A stretch of DNA of 61,112 nt, from positions 1 through 61,112 of the forward strand of contig JACZWL010000016.1 of NCBI GenBank assembly GCA_022572185.1. Direction: 5' to 3'. A model generated the notes under the pieces. It was given only the letters and a program-made list of their open reading frames with translations. It did no database searches and was not told the origin of the DNA. The stretch is from Pseudomonadota bacterium (GTDB lineage: Bacteria > Pseudomonadota > Gammaproteobacteria > Steroidobacterales > Woeseiaceae). This document shows, in pieces, positions 41,779-50,708 of this stretch (its first letter is position 1; each line of letters starts with the position of its first letter). A program made the translations under genes and the position numbers.

Positions 41779-43451
41779 CAGGCGCTCAGTCGCTTGTATT
41801 TGATGCGCTGCGGCCGGTCGGCCTCGCTGCCAAGGCGGCGTTTCCGGTCTTCTTCATACTCCGAGTAGTTGCCGGAAAACCAGATGACCTCGCTGTCACC
41901 TTCAAACGCGAGTATGTGCGTAGCTATCCGGTCGAGGAACCAGCGGTCATGCGAAATAACGACGGCAGATCCGGGGAATTCCAGCAAAGCCTGCTCCAAA
42001 GCTCTCAAAGTTTCGACATCGAGGTCGTTGGTCGGTTCGTCGAGCAACAGCAGGTTACCACCGCCCTTCAGCATCTTTGCTAAATGGACGCGATTTCTCT
42101 CACCGCCCGACAGAAGACCGATTTTTTTTTGTTGCTCGGCACCGCGGAAATTAAATCTGCCAACGTATGCGCGTGACGGTGTCTCGTAGTTGCCTACCTG
42201 TATCAGGTCCTGACCGCCAGATATTTCCTCCCAGATCGTGTTGCTGTCAACCAGGCTGTCGCGGGACTGATCGACACTGGCCACCGTGACGGTGTCGCCT
42301 ATGCGTATCGATCCCGAATCAGGCTGTTCTGACCCGGTAATCATCCGAAACAACGTCGTCTTGCCGGCACCGTTCGGTCCGATGATCCCGGCGATGCCGC
42401 CCGGCGGCAACGTGAAACTCAGATTGTCCATCAGCAACCGGTCGCCGAAGCCTTTCTTCAGGCTCTTGACTTCGATGACGAGATCGCCGAGACGCGGTCC
42501 GGGCGGAATATAGATCTCGTTGGTTTCGTTCCGCTTCTGATAGGCTGGCGACGAGAGTTCTTCGAATTGCCTGAGGCGTGCCTTGGACTTGGCCCGACGA
42601 CCCTTCGGATTGGCCCGGACCCATCCCAGTTCTGCCTGAATGGCTTTATGCCTCGCTTTTTCCGATGCGCTTTCCACCGCAAGCCGTTGTTCTTTTTGCT
42701 GTAGCCAGGACGAGTAGTTCCCTTTCCAGGGAATACCGTAGCCACGGTCCAATTCGAGAATCCAGCCGGCGACGTTGTCGAGGAAGTAACGATCGTGCGT
42801 GACGGCGATGACGGTGCCGGGATATTCCTCAAGAAAGCGTTCGAGCCAGGCGACTGATTCGGCATCAAGGTGGTTGGTCGGCTCATCGAGCAGCAACATG
42901 TCGGGCTCGGAAAGCAGCAGGCGGCAAAGCGCGACGCGGCGCCGTTCACCGCCGGACAGTGTGCTGACCCTGGCATCCCAGGGTGGCAGCCGCAGCGCGT
43001 CTGCCGCGACATCGAGCTTGCGATCCAACTCCCAGGCGCCGGCTGAATCAATGGCGTCCTGCAATTTGCCCTGTTCCTCGAGCAGGGCGGTCATCGCGTC
43101 GTCGTCCATCGGTCCGGCAAACTGCATGCTTATCTCGTTGAACCGGTCCAGGAGCGCCTTTGTCTCGGCGACACCGTCCTCGACGATCTCCCTGACGTTT
43201 TTCGTTTCGTCGAGTTCCGGCTCCTGGGGCAGGAAGCCGATGTTGATGCCCGCTTGCGGGCGGGCCTCACCATCGTATTCCTGGTCCAGGCCGGCCATGA
43301 TTCTCAAAAGCGACGATTTGCCTGAGCCGTTCAAGCCAAGCACGCCGATTTTGGCGCCTGGGAAGAAACTCAGGGAAATGTCTCTCAGGATAAATCGCTT
43401 GGGCGGCACAATCTTGGCCACCCCGTTCATCGTGTAGATATATTGCGCCAT
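41778..43451 (-). CDS. ettA: Energy-dependent translational throttle protein EttA (ABC-F)
   Basis: EttA is a ribosome-associated ABC-F ATPase that gates entry into the elongation cycle according to ATP level. The 557-aa protein has two ABC domains: Walker A GLNGSGKSS and GPNGAGKTT, signature LSGGERRRVAL and LSGGERNRVHL, Walker B LLLDEPTNHLD and LLLDEPTNDLD. Between them lies the arm/linker with ELGWVRANPKGRRAKSKARL, the EttA hallmark. There are no membrane segments. The leader carries a 21-bp sequence that recurs 1.1 kb away in the hairpin after the deacetylase gene. Confidence 0.95.
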   Translation of the reverse strand: MAQYIYTMNGVAKIVPPKRFILRDISLSFFPGAKIGVLGLNGSGKSSLLRIMAGLDQEYDGEARPQAGINIGFLPQEPELDETKNVREIVEDGVAETKALLDRFNEISMQFAGPMDDDAMTALLEEQGKLQDAIDSAGAWELDRKLDVAADALRLPPWDARVSTLSGGERRRVALCRLLLSEPDMLLLDEPTNHLDAESVAWLERFLEEYPGTVIAVTHDRYFLDNVAGWILELDRGYGIPWKGNYSSWLQQKEQRLAVESASEKARHKAIQAELGWVRANPKGRRAKSKARLRQFEELSSPAYQKRNETNEIYIPPGPRLGDLVIEVKSLKKGFGDRLLMDNLSFTLPPGGIAGIIGPNGAGKTTLFRMITGSEQPDSGSIRIGDTVTVASVDQSRDSLVDSNTIWEEISGGQDLIQVGNYETPSRAYVGRFNFRGAEQQKKIGLLSGGERNRVHLAKMLKGGGNLLLLDEPTNDLDVETLRALEQALLEFPGSAVVISHDRWFLDRIATHILAFEGDSEVIWFSGNYSEYEEDRKRRLGSEADRPQRIKYKRLSA

Positions 43452-43455
43452 ACCT

Positions 43456-43476
43456 ATAAAGTCACCACCGGCGCCA
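43456..43476. repeat. 21-bp direct repeat in the ettA leader
   Basis: ATAAAGTCACCACCGGC plus four further bases matches 44552-44572 at 20 of 21 positions, in the same orientation. The two copies flank the deacetylase gene. The copy here lies 5 bp upstream of the ettA start codon on the minus strand and has no inverted partner. Confidence 0.75.
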
Positions 43477-43550
43477 TTAAGAAACCGAATCGCGCATTAT
43501 CCGGTATGCTGCGGCAATAGAAAACAGCATGAGCTAATTTGGGGCAAGCT

Positions 43551-44498
43551 GTGACAGATACACCGATGTTCGTCTACAAAGGAGATGCACTGGCCAACTA
43601 TGGCTTCGGCGACGAGCATCCGTTTGGGGTTGACAGGCACGATGCTTTTCAAACCGAACTCGCAAATGCGCAGCTCGGTACGGCGATTCAATATGCGGAC
43701 CCGCGTCGAGCCAGCGTTGATGAACTCGCGCTGTTTCATACAGCCGAATACATTGACCTTGTGTCGAAAATGTCGCAGGAGGGCAGAGGATTTCTCGACG
43801 ATGGAGACACGCCCGCATACCCGGGCATTTTCGATACCGCGTCTGACGTCGTCGGCGCGACCCTGGCGGCCGTCGATGCGATCATGGCGGGCGAGTCAAA
43901 TCGCGCTTTTGTGCCGATCGCGGGGCTGCATCACGCCGGTCGGGGTCACGCAGCGGGATTCTGCGTGTTTAACGATTGCGGCGTTGCGATTGAACACCTG
44001 CGAAAAAACCATGGCTTAAAGCGAGTCGCCTATGTCGATATCGATGCGCATCATGGTGACGGCGTTTTCTACGGCTTCGAGGACGACCCGGATCTGATTA
44101 TTGCCGACATACACGAAGATGGCCGGTTCCTGTATCCGGGCACTGGCTGCGCAGAGGAAACCGGCAAAGGCAGGGCGCAGGGGACCAAGCTCAACATACC
44201 GATGCCGCCGGGCGCCGGGGATTCCGAGTTCGAGGTCGCCTGGGCACGAGTGGTGAGCCATATCGACGATGCCGCACCCGAGTTCATCATCTTTCAGTGC
44301 GGCGCGGATAGCCTGGCAGGCGATCCGATCACGCATCTGCGTTACACGGAAGCGGCACACGCCGGGGCGGCCACCGACCTGTGCGAGCTGGCGGACCGGC
44401 ATTGCAGCGGCCGTATCATCGCCACAGGCGGCGGTGGCTACAATCTTCGCAACCTGGCCCGGGCATGGACGCGTGTGGTCGAAGCCTTCGCTGCCTAG
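43551..44498 (+). CDS. Histone-deacetylase-family (AcuC/acetylpolyamine-type) amidohydrolase
   Basis: A zinc-dependent deacetylase of the arginase/HDAC fold. In the roughly 315-aa protein all catalytic elements are visible: the tandem histidines in GLHHAGRGHAAGFC (H127, H128), zinc ligands in DIDAHHGDG (D165, H167) and D252 in CGADSLAGD, and the active-site tyrosine in TGGGGYN (Y296). Bacterial relatives deacetylate polyamines, acetoin-utilisation enzymes or small amides; the substrate here is unknown. The GTG start is preferred because GGGG lies 7-10 bases upstream; TTG 43539 and ATG 43566 are alternatives. It is flanked by 21-bp direct repeats, and the first of two long hairpins begins 4 bp after its stop. 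Confidence 0.9.
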   Translation: MTDTPMFVYKGDALANYGFGDEHPFGVDRHDAFQTELANAQLGTAIQYADPRRASVDELALFHTAEYIDLVSKMSQEGRGFLDDGDTPAYPGIFDTASDVVGATLAAVDAIMAGESNRAFVPIAGLHHAGRGHAAGFCVFNDCGVAIEHLRKNHGLKRVAYVDIDAHHGDGVFYGFEDDPDLIIADIHEDGRFLYPGTGCAEETGKGRAQGTKLNIPMPPGAGDSEFEVAWARVVSHIDDAAPEFIIFQCGADSLAGDPITHLRYTEAAHAGAATDLCELADRHCSGRIIATGGGGYNLRNLARAWTRVVEAFAA

Positions 44499-44501
44499 CT
44501 T

Positions 44502-44567
44502 CCGGTGGTGACTTTATTACTTTTCTTCTCGGGTGCCAGAGACGAAAAGTAATAAAGTCACCACCGG
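44502..44567. repeat. Long hairpin 1 with TCTC-GGGTGCCA-GAGA tip
   Basis: Arms 44502-44525 and 44544-44567 are perfectly complementary over 24 bp. After one mismatch the stem continues with TCTC/GAGA and closes on an 8-nt loop GGGTGCCA. The right arm contains the repeat also found in the ettA leader. No T tract follows, so it is not an ordinary terminator. Confidence 0.95.
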
Positions 44568-44590
44568 CACCAAAACACCGGCTCATGTGT

Positions 44591-44652
44591 TGGAGGAGAA
44601 TGTATGGATTTTTTCTCGGGCGCCAGAGAAAAAATCCATACATTCTCCTCCA
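44591..44652. repeat. Long hairpin 2 with TCTC-GGGCGCCA-GAGA tip
   Basis: Arms 44591-44617 and 44626-44652 form a perfect 27-bp stem with an 8-nt loop GGGCGCCA. The last four stem pairs and the loop equal those of hairpin 1 except for one base, while the rest of the stem sequence is unrelated. The pair occupies the gap before glyA. Confidence 0.95.
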
Positions 44653-44687
44653 GCAGCAAAAGACATGGCGCAATGAAATCGCTTAGG

Positions 44688-44693
44688 TACAAT
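44688..44693 (+). promoter_or_regulatory. Putative glyA -10 element
   Basis: TACAAT lies 42 bp before the glyA ATG and after the two long hairpins. The -35 region is a weak match. GGAG at about 44722 serves as ribosome-binding site. Confidence 0.35.
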
Positions 44694-44735
44694 GCCCATC
44701 TTTAGCCGTTTCAGCCCGCCGGAGATACCGCAATA

Positions 44736-45989
44736 ATGTTCCTCGAGACAACATCGATCGAAGAATTCGATTCAGAACTGTTCCACGCTATTGCCGATGA
44801 GGCACGCCGCCAGGAGGAGCATGTCGAGCTGATTGCCTCCGAGAACTACGCAAGCCCGCGCGTGATGGAAGCCCAGGGCTCCGTATTGACCAACAAATAC
44901 GCCGAGGGTTACCCGGGCAAGCGCTACTACGGCGGCTGCGAATATGTCGATGTTGCTGAAAAACTGGCGATCGAGCGTGCGATGAAACTGTTCGGCGCGG
45001 ACTATGCCAATGTTCAGCCACATTCCGGATCACAGGCAAATGCGGCAGCATTCCTGGCGCTTCTCAAGCCCGGTGACCCAATTCTCGGCATGAGTTTATC
45101 GGATGGCGGCCACCTGACGCATGGTTCTGCTGTCAATTTCTCCGGCATGTTGTTCAATGCGCAGCAATATGGTGTGGTGGCGGAGTCCGGACTGATCGAT
45201 TATGACCAGGTCCAGAGCCTTGCCACCGAACACAAGCCCCGCATGATCATCGCCGGATTCTCGGCCTATTCCAGAATCGTCGACTGGGCGCGTTTCAGGC
45301 AGATTGCCGACAGCGTCGGCGCTTACCTGATGGTCGACATGGCGCACGTCGCCGGACTGGTCGCCACAGATCTTTACCCGAATCCTGTGCCGTTCGCTGA
45401 TGTGGTGACGACGACGACGCACAAGACCCTGCGGGGGCCGCGGGGCGGCATGATCCTGGCGAAGAAGAACGACGAGCTGACCAAAAAATTCAACTCGCTG
45501 GTGTTCCCGGGAACGCAGGGCGGGCCGCTGATGCATGTGATTGCGGCGAAAGCGGTAGCGTTGCTCGAGGCCATGAATCCCGAATTCAAGGAATATCAGG
45601 GTAATGTCATCAAGAATGCGAAGACGATGGCAAACGTCCTCATGGAACGTGGCTACAGTATCGTCTCCGGTGGAACCGACAATCACCTCATTCTGGTGAG
45701 CCTTTTGGATAAAGGAATCACCGGCAAGGACGCGGATGCCGCGCTTGATCGTGCGAACATTACAGTTAATAAGAATACGGTGCCCAATGATCCGCGCTCG
45801 CCATTTGTAACGAGCGGCCTTCGTCTTGGTACACCGGCGATTACGACGCGTGGATTCGGCGCCGAAGAAACACAGCAGTTAAGCCACTGGATTGGCGACA
45901 TCCTGGATGACATCAGTAACGATGTCATGATCAAGCGCGTGCGGGGCAAGGTGCTCGATCTTTGCAAGCGCTTTCCGGTTTATACCTGA
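44736..45989 (+). CDS. glyA: Serine hydroxymethyltransferase
   Basis: GlyA interconverts serine and glycine with tetrahydrofolate, using PLP. The 417-aa protein shows [29 protein letters not shown], the PLP lysine in [14 protein letters not shown] and [17 protein letters not shown]. Length is normal. nrdR follows on the same strand after 52 bp containing a short repeat; the glyA-nrdR-ribD order is common in gammaproteobacteria. Confidence 0.97.
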   Translation: MFLETTSIEEFDSELFHAIADEARRQEEHVELIASENYASPRVMEAQGSVLTNKYAEGYPGKRYYGGCEYVDVAEKLAIERAMKLFGADYANVQPHSGSQANAAAFLALLKPGDPILGMSLSDGGHLTHGSAVNFSGMLFNAQQYGVVAESGLIDYDQVQSLATEHKPRMIIAGFSAYSRIVDWARFRQIADSVGAYLMVDMAHVAGLVATDLYPNPVPFADVVTTTTHKTLRGPRGGMILAKKNDELTKKFNSLVFPGTQGGPLMHVIAAKAVALLEAMNPEFKEYQGNVIKNAKTMANVLMERGYSIVSGGTDNHLILVSLLDKGITGKDADAALDRANITVNKNTVPNDPRSPFVTSGLRLGTPAITTRGFGAEETQQLSHWIGDILDDISNDVMIKRVRGKVLDLCKRFPVYT

Positions 45990-46026
45990 TCACTTTGATA
46001 AGCTCTGAGTCCATCAATATAAACTT

Positions 46027-46041
46027 GTTGGACCACTAGGC
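46027..46041. repeat. Copy 2 of GTTGGACCACTAGGC, abutting nrdR
   Basis: Identical over 15 bp to the copy between bamB and der, and ending directly at the nrdR ATG. It therefore occupies the place where the nrdR ribosome-binding site should be. The preceding TCCATCAATAT also matches the loop of the CTAGTACTCC element at 57.9 kb. Confidence 0.7.
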
Positions 46042-46557
46042 ATGTATTGTCCGTTTTGCAGCCACGAAGAAACAAAAGTCATCGATTCCAGACTGGCCGG
46101 TGATGGCCGGCAGATTCGTCGCAGGCGTCAGTGTCTGCGGTGCAACGAGCGATTCACAACATTCGAGACCGCGGAACTAGTCATGCCGCGCATCGTCAAG
46201 AACGACAACAGCCGTCAGCCGTTCGATGAGTCAAAAGTCCGCGATAGTATGCGGCGCGCGCTCGAGAAAAGGCCCGTGCCGTCGGACGAGTTCGAACAGG
46301 CGGTTGGCAGGCTGGTGCATAAACTCCGCACAATGGGCGAGCGCGAAGTTCAATCCCGCCTGGTCGGCGAGCTCGTCATGGAAGAGTTGCGCGGTCTCGA
46401 CGAAGTCGCATACGTCAGATTTGCCTCTGTCTATCGCAGCTTTCAGGATGTTACCGAGTTTCAGGAAGAAATAAGACGCCTTCAGGAAATTTCCGACGCG
46501 ACTGCCAGTCGCGAGCAAATGTCGCTGTTACCGGAGTTGCCGGGCAAAAAGCGCTGA
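46042..46557 (+). CDS. nrdR: Transcriptional repressor NrdR
   Basis: NrdR is a zinc-ribbon/ATP-cone regulator that represses ribonucleotide reductase operons. The 171-aa protein has the zinc ribbon (C3, C6, C31, C34: [16 protein letters not shown] and [13 protein letters not shown]) and the ATP-cone ([18 protein letters not shown]). The C-terminal tail is a little longer than usual. No standard Shine-Dalgarno motif is seen; a 15-bp repeat lies directly before the start. ribD follows after 7 bp. Confidence 0.95.
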   Translation: MYCPFCSHEETKVIDSRLAGDGRQIRRRRQCLRCNERFTTFETAELVMPRIVKNDNSRQPFDESKVRDSMRRALEKRPVPSDEFEQAVGRLVHKLRTMGEREVQSRLVGELVMEELRGLDEVAYVRFASVYRSFQDVTEFQEEIRRLQEISDATASREQMSLLPELPGKKR

Positions 46558-46564
46558 TCGGGCC

Positions 46565-47677
46565 ATGACTGATTTCTCCCCAGCCGACTGCGAATTCATG
46601 GCGCGTGCGCTGGCCTTGGCGCGTCGGGGAATTTATACAGCACATCCCAATCCCAGAGTCGGCTGCGTCATCGTTCGTGACGGCAGGATTGTCGGGGAAG
46701 GATGGCACCGAAAAACCGGTGAAGCTCATGCAGAGGTAAACGCGCTGCAGAATGCGCGCGCTGCCGCCAAAGGCGCGCAGGCGTACGTCACGCTGGAGCC
46801 CTGTGCGCATCATGGAAAAACAGCGCCCTGTTCTGAGGCGCTGATCAAAGCCGGAATCTCCGAAGTGATCATTGCGATGCAAGATCCGTTTCATGAAGTA
46901 GACGGCAATGGGCTGACCTCTCTGGAAGAGGCGGGTATTGGTATTCGCGTTGGCCTGATGAGGGAAGACGCGATGCGACTCAACGAAGGATTTGTTTCTC
47001 GCGTAAGGCGCAAACGCCCCTTCGTCAGGCTGAAGATTGCGGCAAGCCTGGACGGTTGCACGGCCATGGCAAACGGTGAGAGCAGGTGGATCACTGGTCC
47101 TGAGGCAAGAGCCGACGTGCAGCGTTTGCGGGCGTCATGCGGAGCCGTTATGACGGGTATCGGTACTGTACTTGCGGACGATCCGTCTTTGACTGTACGC
47201 GACGAAGGTCTTGCAAATGAAGGCATGCAGCCGCTGCGCGTCATTCTGGACAGCAAGTTGCGCATGCCGCTATCCGCGTGCATGCTGCAGCTGCCAGGGA
47301 AAACGGCAGTATTTTGTATCGCTGACGACAACAGGCCGGCGCTCGAGAAGGCGGGTGCATCAATATATATTGTGCCGGGACAGGGCGACAGGGCAGACCT
47401 GACCGAGGTGCTCGCGAAGCTTGCCGAGCTCGAAGTAAACGACGTGCTCGCAGAGGCAGGGCACACCCTCGCTGGCAGTCTGCTGGCCTCGGGACTCGTG
47501 GACGAGCTTGTCATTTATCAATCGCCCCATATCATGGGGAGTCAAACACAGGGCATGTTCAGTACGCCTGCCTGGCAGGATATGAGACAGCGCCTGCAGC
47601 TCGATATAGTCGATGTTCGACGCGTCGGAACCGATACCAGAATCACGGCCCGGCCACTGTCTGACAGCGAAGAATAG
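46565..47677 (+). CDS. ribD: Bifunctional riboflavin deaminase-reductase RibD
   Basis: RibD performs the second and third steps of riboflavin synthesis. The 370-aa protein has an N-terminal zinc deaminase (HAEVNALQNA, PCAHHGKTAPC) and a C-terminal reductase (RPFVRLKIAASLDGCTA, GIGTVLADDPSLTVR, DVLAEAGHTLAG). It lies in the nrdR-ribD-ribE-ribBX-ribH-nusB order. Length is normal. Confidence 0.95.
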   Translation: MTDFSPADCEFMARALALARRGIYTAHPNPRVGCVIVRDGRIVGEGWHRKTGEAHAEVNALQNARAAAKGAQAYVTLEPCAHHGKTAPCSEALIKAGISEVIIAMQDPFHEVDGNGLTSLEEAGIGIRVGLMREDAMRLNEGFVSRVRRKRPFVRLKIAASLDGCTAMANGESRWITGPEARADVQRLRASCGAVMTGIGTVLADDPSLTVRDEGLANEGMQPLRVILDSKLRMPLSACMLQLPGKTAVFCIADDNRPALEKAGASIYIVPGQGDRADLTEVLAKLAELEVNDVLAEAGHTLAGSLLASGLVDELVIYQSPHIMGSQTQGMFSTPAWQDMRQRLQLDIVDVRRVGTDTRITARPLSDSEE

Positions 47678-47687
47678 TCAGGACTTT

Positions 47688-48341
47688 ATGTTTACCGGAA
47701 TTGTCAAAGCCAAGGGCAGGATCCAGTCCCTCCAGAAGCAGGGCGGGGACCTGCGCATGACCGTCGAGTCGAAGGGCCTCGACTGGTCAACATTCGAAAT
47801 CGGTGAGAGTATTTCGGTCAACGGCGTCTGTTTGACGGCCGCGGCGTTGCATACGGGCGGTTTTGAGGCCGACATATCGGCCGAAACGATGAATGTGACG
47901 GCACTCGCGGGACTCACCACGGGCAGTGCCGTTAATCTCGAGCCCTCGATAGGCCTCGGTGAAAGACTCGGCGGACATCTTGTCAGCGGCCATGTCGATT
48001 GTGTGGGCACCATAAGAACTCGCGAGACCGATGCCCGCTCGGTTAGACTAAAAATTGAGTTGCCAGAGGAATACAGCCGCTACCTGGCAAAGAAGGGTGC
48101 CGTCTGTGTTGACGGGGTCAGCCTTACCATCAATGAGGTATCAGCTTGTACATTCGAAGTGAATATTATTCCTCATACTGCCGAAGAAACGATCATCGGT
48201 GATTACTCCGTTGGCACAGCAGTCAATATCGAAGTCGACCTGCTGGCCCGGTATATTGAACGTCTTCTGACACATGATGGCGACGAAGAAGCCGGCGTCG
48301 GTATTTCAAGAGACTTCCTGAAGGCACATGGCTATGCGTGA
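47688..48341 (+). CDS. ribE: Riboflavin synthase alpha subunit
   Basis: It dismutates two lumazine molecules to riboflavin in the last step of the pathway. The 217-aa protein consists of two homologous lumazine-binding domains, each with a [14 protein letters not shown] or GHLVSGHVD-type signature (SVNGVCLTA in the first, [12 protein letters not shown] in the second). The ATG giving [10 protein letters not shown] is the family start; an upstream in-frame extension overlaps ribD and is rejected. It is called ribC in E. coli. The end overlaps ribBX by 14 bp. Confidence 0.95.
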   Translation: MFTGIVKAKGRIQSLQKQGGDLRMTVESKGLDWSTFEIGESISVNGVCLTAAALHTGGFEADISAETMNVTALAGLTTGSAVNLEPSIGLGERLGGHLVSGHVDCVGTIRTRETDARSVRLKIELPEEYSRYLAKKGAVCVDGVSLTINEVSACTFEVNIIPHTAEETIIGDYSVGTAVNIEVDLLARYIERLLTHDGDEEAGVGISRDFLKAHGYA

Positions 48342-49473
48342 CATTACGACACCACACCCGCGGGCATCTGCATTTAGCGATATCGAGGATATCATTGCTG
48401 ATATTCGCGACGGCAAAATGGTCATCATGGTCGATGACGAGAATCGTGAGAATGAAGGCGACCTGCTTATGGCCGCCGAAAAAGTTCTTCCGGAAAACAT
48501 CAATTACATGGCTCGTTACGGGCGCGGGCTGATTTGCCTGACACTTTCGCGAGAGCGTTGCGCACAACTTCGTATTCCGTTGATGGTTCACGAGACGGAC
48601 GAACACCACGCAACAAATTTTACGATTTCAATAGAAGCGGCGGAAGGCATAACAACCGGCATCTCCGCTCATGACAGGGCCAAGACTGTACAGGTTGCCG
48701 TTGCGCCCGATGCGCAACCGGACGACCTGAAACAGCCCGGACATATTTTTCCGGTCGTGGCGCAACCGGGCGGTGTGTTGACGCGGGCGGGGCATACTGA
48801 GGCAGGCTGCGATCTGGCACGCCTGGCGGGTTTCGAGTCGGCGGCAGTCATTGTTGAAATTTTGAATGAAGATGGCAGCATGGCGCGCCGGCCGGATCTT
48901 GAGAAATTCGCTCGCAAGCACACCATAAAGATTGGCACGATTGCCGATCTGATTCGTTATCGGCTTGAGAAAGAACGCTACGTCGAACGTATTGACAAGA
49001 AGCCGGTCCGGACGGCTCACGGTGAATTCACCTTGTACTGCTACGACGATCACCTGAATCAGACAGTCCATCTTGCATTGGTGAAAGGAGACGTCCAGGC
49101 GAGTACGGAACCGCTGGTGCGTGTTCACCTGCAGGATACGCTCGGCGATGTCCTCGGGATCCATAGCCCTGCGCTGGGTTGGCCGCTGGATAGTGTGATC
49201 GAGAGAATCTCCAGAGAAGATGCCGGTGTCATCGTCGTGCTTAGAGATCAGCAATCATCGCGCGAACTGATGGACGCGGTCGGCAGTTTGTCCGAAGTAA
49301 AGGATGATCTCGAAAGCCGGCGCGGCCGCGATGCGGCCCTCCGGACTTACGGCGTGGGCGCACAAATCCTGAAGGACCTTGGCGTGCAACGCATGCGAGT
49401 GCTGTCGGCGCCGAAGCACATGTATGCAATCTCAGGCTTTGATCTGGAAATCACGGAGTACGTCGAAAAATAA
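48328..49473 (+). CDS. ribB: 3,4-dihydroxy-2-butanone-4-phosphate synthase with degenerate GTP cyclohydrolase II domain (RibBX)
   Basis: The N-terminal domain makes the four-carbon precursor of riboflavin and has the active-site motifs [23 protein letters not shown]-like [12 protein letters not shown], and [14 protein letters not shown]. The C-terminal half aligns with GTP cyclohydrolase II ([19 protein letters not shown]), but the zinc cysteines are gone: the usual SECLTGD...RCDCG region reads LQDTLGD...HSPALG. It is thus of the RibBX type and cannot be expected to open GTP; a separate RibA should be elsewhere. 381 aa. Starts 48328 and 48334 are both possible. It overlaps ribE. Confidence 0.93.
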   Translation: MAMRDITTPHPRASAFSDIEDIIADIRDGKMVIMVDDENRENEGDLLMAAEKVLPENINYMARYGRGLICLTLSRERCAQLRIPLMVHETDEHHATNFTISIEAAEGITTGISAHDRAKTVQVAVAPDAQPDDLKQPGHIFPVVAQPGGVLTRAGHTEAGCDLARLAGFESAAVIVEILNEDGSMARRPDLEKFARKHTIKIGTIADLIRYRLEKERYVERIDKKPVRTAHGEFTLYCYDDHLNQTVHLALVKGDVQASTEPLVRVHLQDTLGDVLGIHSPALGWPLDSVIERISREDAGVIVVLRDQQSSRELMDAVGSLSEVKDDLESRRGRDAALRTYGVGAQILKDLGVQRMRVLSAPKHMYAISGFDLEITEYVEK

Positions 49474-49498
49474 CGGTCGATAATTGGCGAAAGAAAGA

Positions 49499-49972
49499 AT
49501 GGACAAAGTAAAAATAATCGAAGGCGATCTTGTTGCGAGGGATGCGCGGTTCACAATTGTTGCCTCGCGATTCAACGACTTTATTGTTGAGTCATTAATC
49601 AAAGGTGCCGTCAGCTGTTTGTGCCGGCATGGCGTCAACGAGACGGATATCGAACTCATTCGCGTACCGGGTTCGTATGAAATGCCGCTGGCCGTGGAAA
49701 AGGTGGCTGTCCAGCGCCGATGCGATGGTATCGTTGCGCTTGGCGCCGTGATACGCGGTGCGACGCCACATTTCGATTACGTCGCTGGCGAATGCACGAG
49801 CGGCATCGCCGCGGTCAGTCGTCAGCATGGCATGCCGATCGGCATCGGTGTGCTGACAACTGACACGATCGAGCAGGCTATTGAGCGTGCCGGTACCAAG
49901 GCCGGCAACAAAGGCGAACAAGCCGCGCTGGCGGTCATCGAAATGGTCAACCTGCTGCGCCTGCTGGATTAA
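49499..49972 (+). CDS. ribH: 6,7-dimethyl-8-ribityllumazine synthase
   Basis: RibH condenses the RibB product with the pyrimidine to form lumazine. The 157-aa protein has the substrate motifs [41 protein letters not shown] and [13 protein letters not shown]. The ATG is preceded by a purine-rich stretch; an in-frame TTG at 49484 is less likely. A 275-bp gap before nusB contains two weak hairpins but no riboswitch that I can support. Confidence 0.95.
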   Translation: MDKVKIIEGDLVARDARFTIVASRFNDFIVESLIKGAVSCLCRHGVNETDIELIRVPGSYEMPLAVEKVAVQRRCDGIVALGAVIRGATPHFDYVAGECTSGIAAVSRQHGMPIGIGVLTTDTIEQAIERAGTKAGNKGEQAALAVIEMVNLLRLLD

Positions 49973-50247
49973 GCAAATCAGTAATTTTGCGCGCCAGTAG
50001 CCCGGATGAATCACCACCATGGAATGCCGTCCCCCGCGCTCTCGCCTGGTCTTTGATCGTCCGAGGAGTTTTCTGCCGGACAGGATGCCCGAATGCCGCG
50101 GAGCCCGTGGATGGGCAGAAGCGACGTGCCCGGTAATGCACAGGGTTATTCCACTCACTCAGACAAGCCCTCAGCCAGGCAAATTATTAACCGGCCCTGC
50201 GCAGCCACTGATAAAACATCTGGGCAGGGCGCGGCAAGGGGATGAAA

Positions 50248-50694
50248 ATGGGCAAGGCTGATTCGGCAGGTGCGCGCAGCCGGGCTCGAGAGTTAATACT
50301 GCAGGCCCTTTACCAGAAACTGCTAACCGGCCACGACTGTGCGGAATTGCTGAGGCAGTTCAAGGACCGCGACCATTATCAGCGCGCAGATCAGCAATAC
50401 TTCGACGAAATACTGCCGGCAATCTGCGCGGGACAGGCTGCGCTCGAAGGAAAAATTGCTGAGTTCACCGACCGGCCGCTGTCGCAACTCGATCCTGTCG
50501 AAATGGCTATCCTGTTGCTCGGTTTTTTCGAGCTTGCGGAAAGGCAGGACGTGCCTTACCGGGTCGTCATTAACGAATCGGTCAAGCTCGCGAAGCGCTT
50601 CGGTGCGGTGGATGGGTACAAGTACATCAATGCGTTGCTCGACAAGGCAGCTAACAAACTGCGTCCGGCAGAGACATCCGGATCAGCCCGGTAG
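50248..50694 (+). CDS. nusB: Transcription antitermination protein NusB
   Basis: NusB binds boxA RNA with S10 (NusE) to promote antitermination of rRNA operons. The roughly 148-aa helical protein shows RSRARELILQALYQKLLTG, PLSQLDPVEMAILLLGFFEL and YRVVINESVKLAKRFGAVDGYKYINALLDK. The ATG at 50248 is favoured because AAGGGG sits 6 bases upstream; ATG 50242 is too close to it. thiL follows after 14 bp. Confidence 0.95.
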   Translation: MGKADSAGARSRARELILQALYQKLLTGHDCAELLRQFKDRDHYQRADQQYFDEILPAICAGQAALEGKIAEFTDRPLSQLDPVEMAILLLGFFELAERQDVPYRVVINESVKLAKRFGAVDGYKYINALLDKAANKLRPAETSGSAR

Positions 50695-50708
50695 GAGACA
50701 TCTTCGCG

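Noticed and set aside
44381-44686. Short frames on both strands across the two long hairpins
   Set aside because: They mirror each other because of the inverted repeats (FFLGRQRKNPYILL against FFLWRPRKNPYILL) and have no independent support.
46011-46041. A composite element joining the TCCATCAATAT of the CTAGTACTCC hairpin with the GTTGGACCACT repeat
   Set aside because: The shared 11-mer is short and occurs only once next to the other repeat, so a link between the two families is not supported.
49973-50247. FMN riboswitch near the riboflavin genes
   Set aside because: The gap lies after ribH rather than before ribD, and the conserved RFN core is not visible; only weak hairpins are seen. 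No riboswitch was found before nrdR-ribD either.
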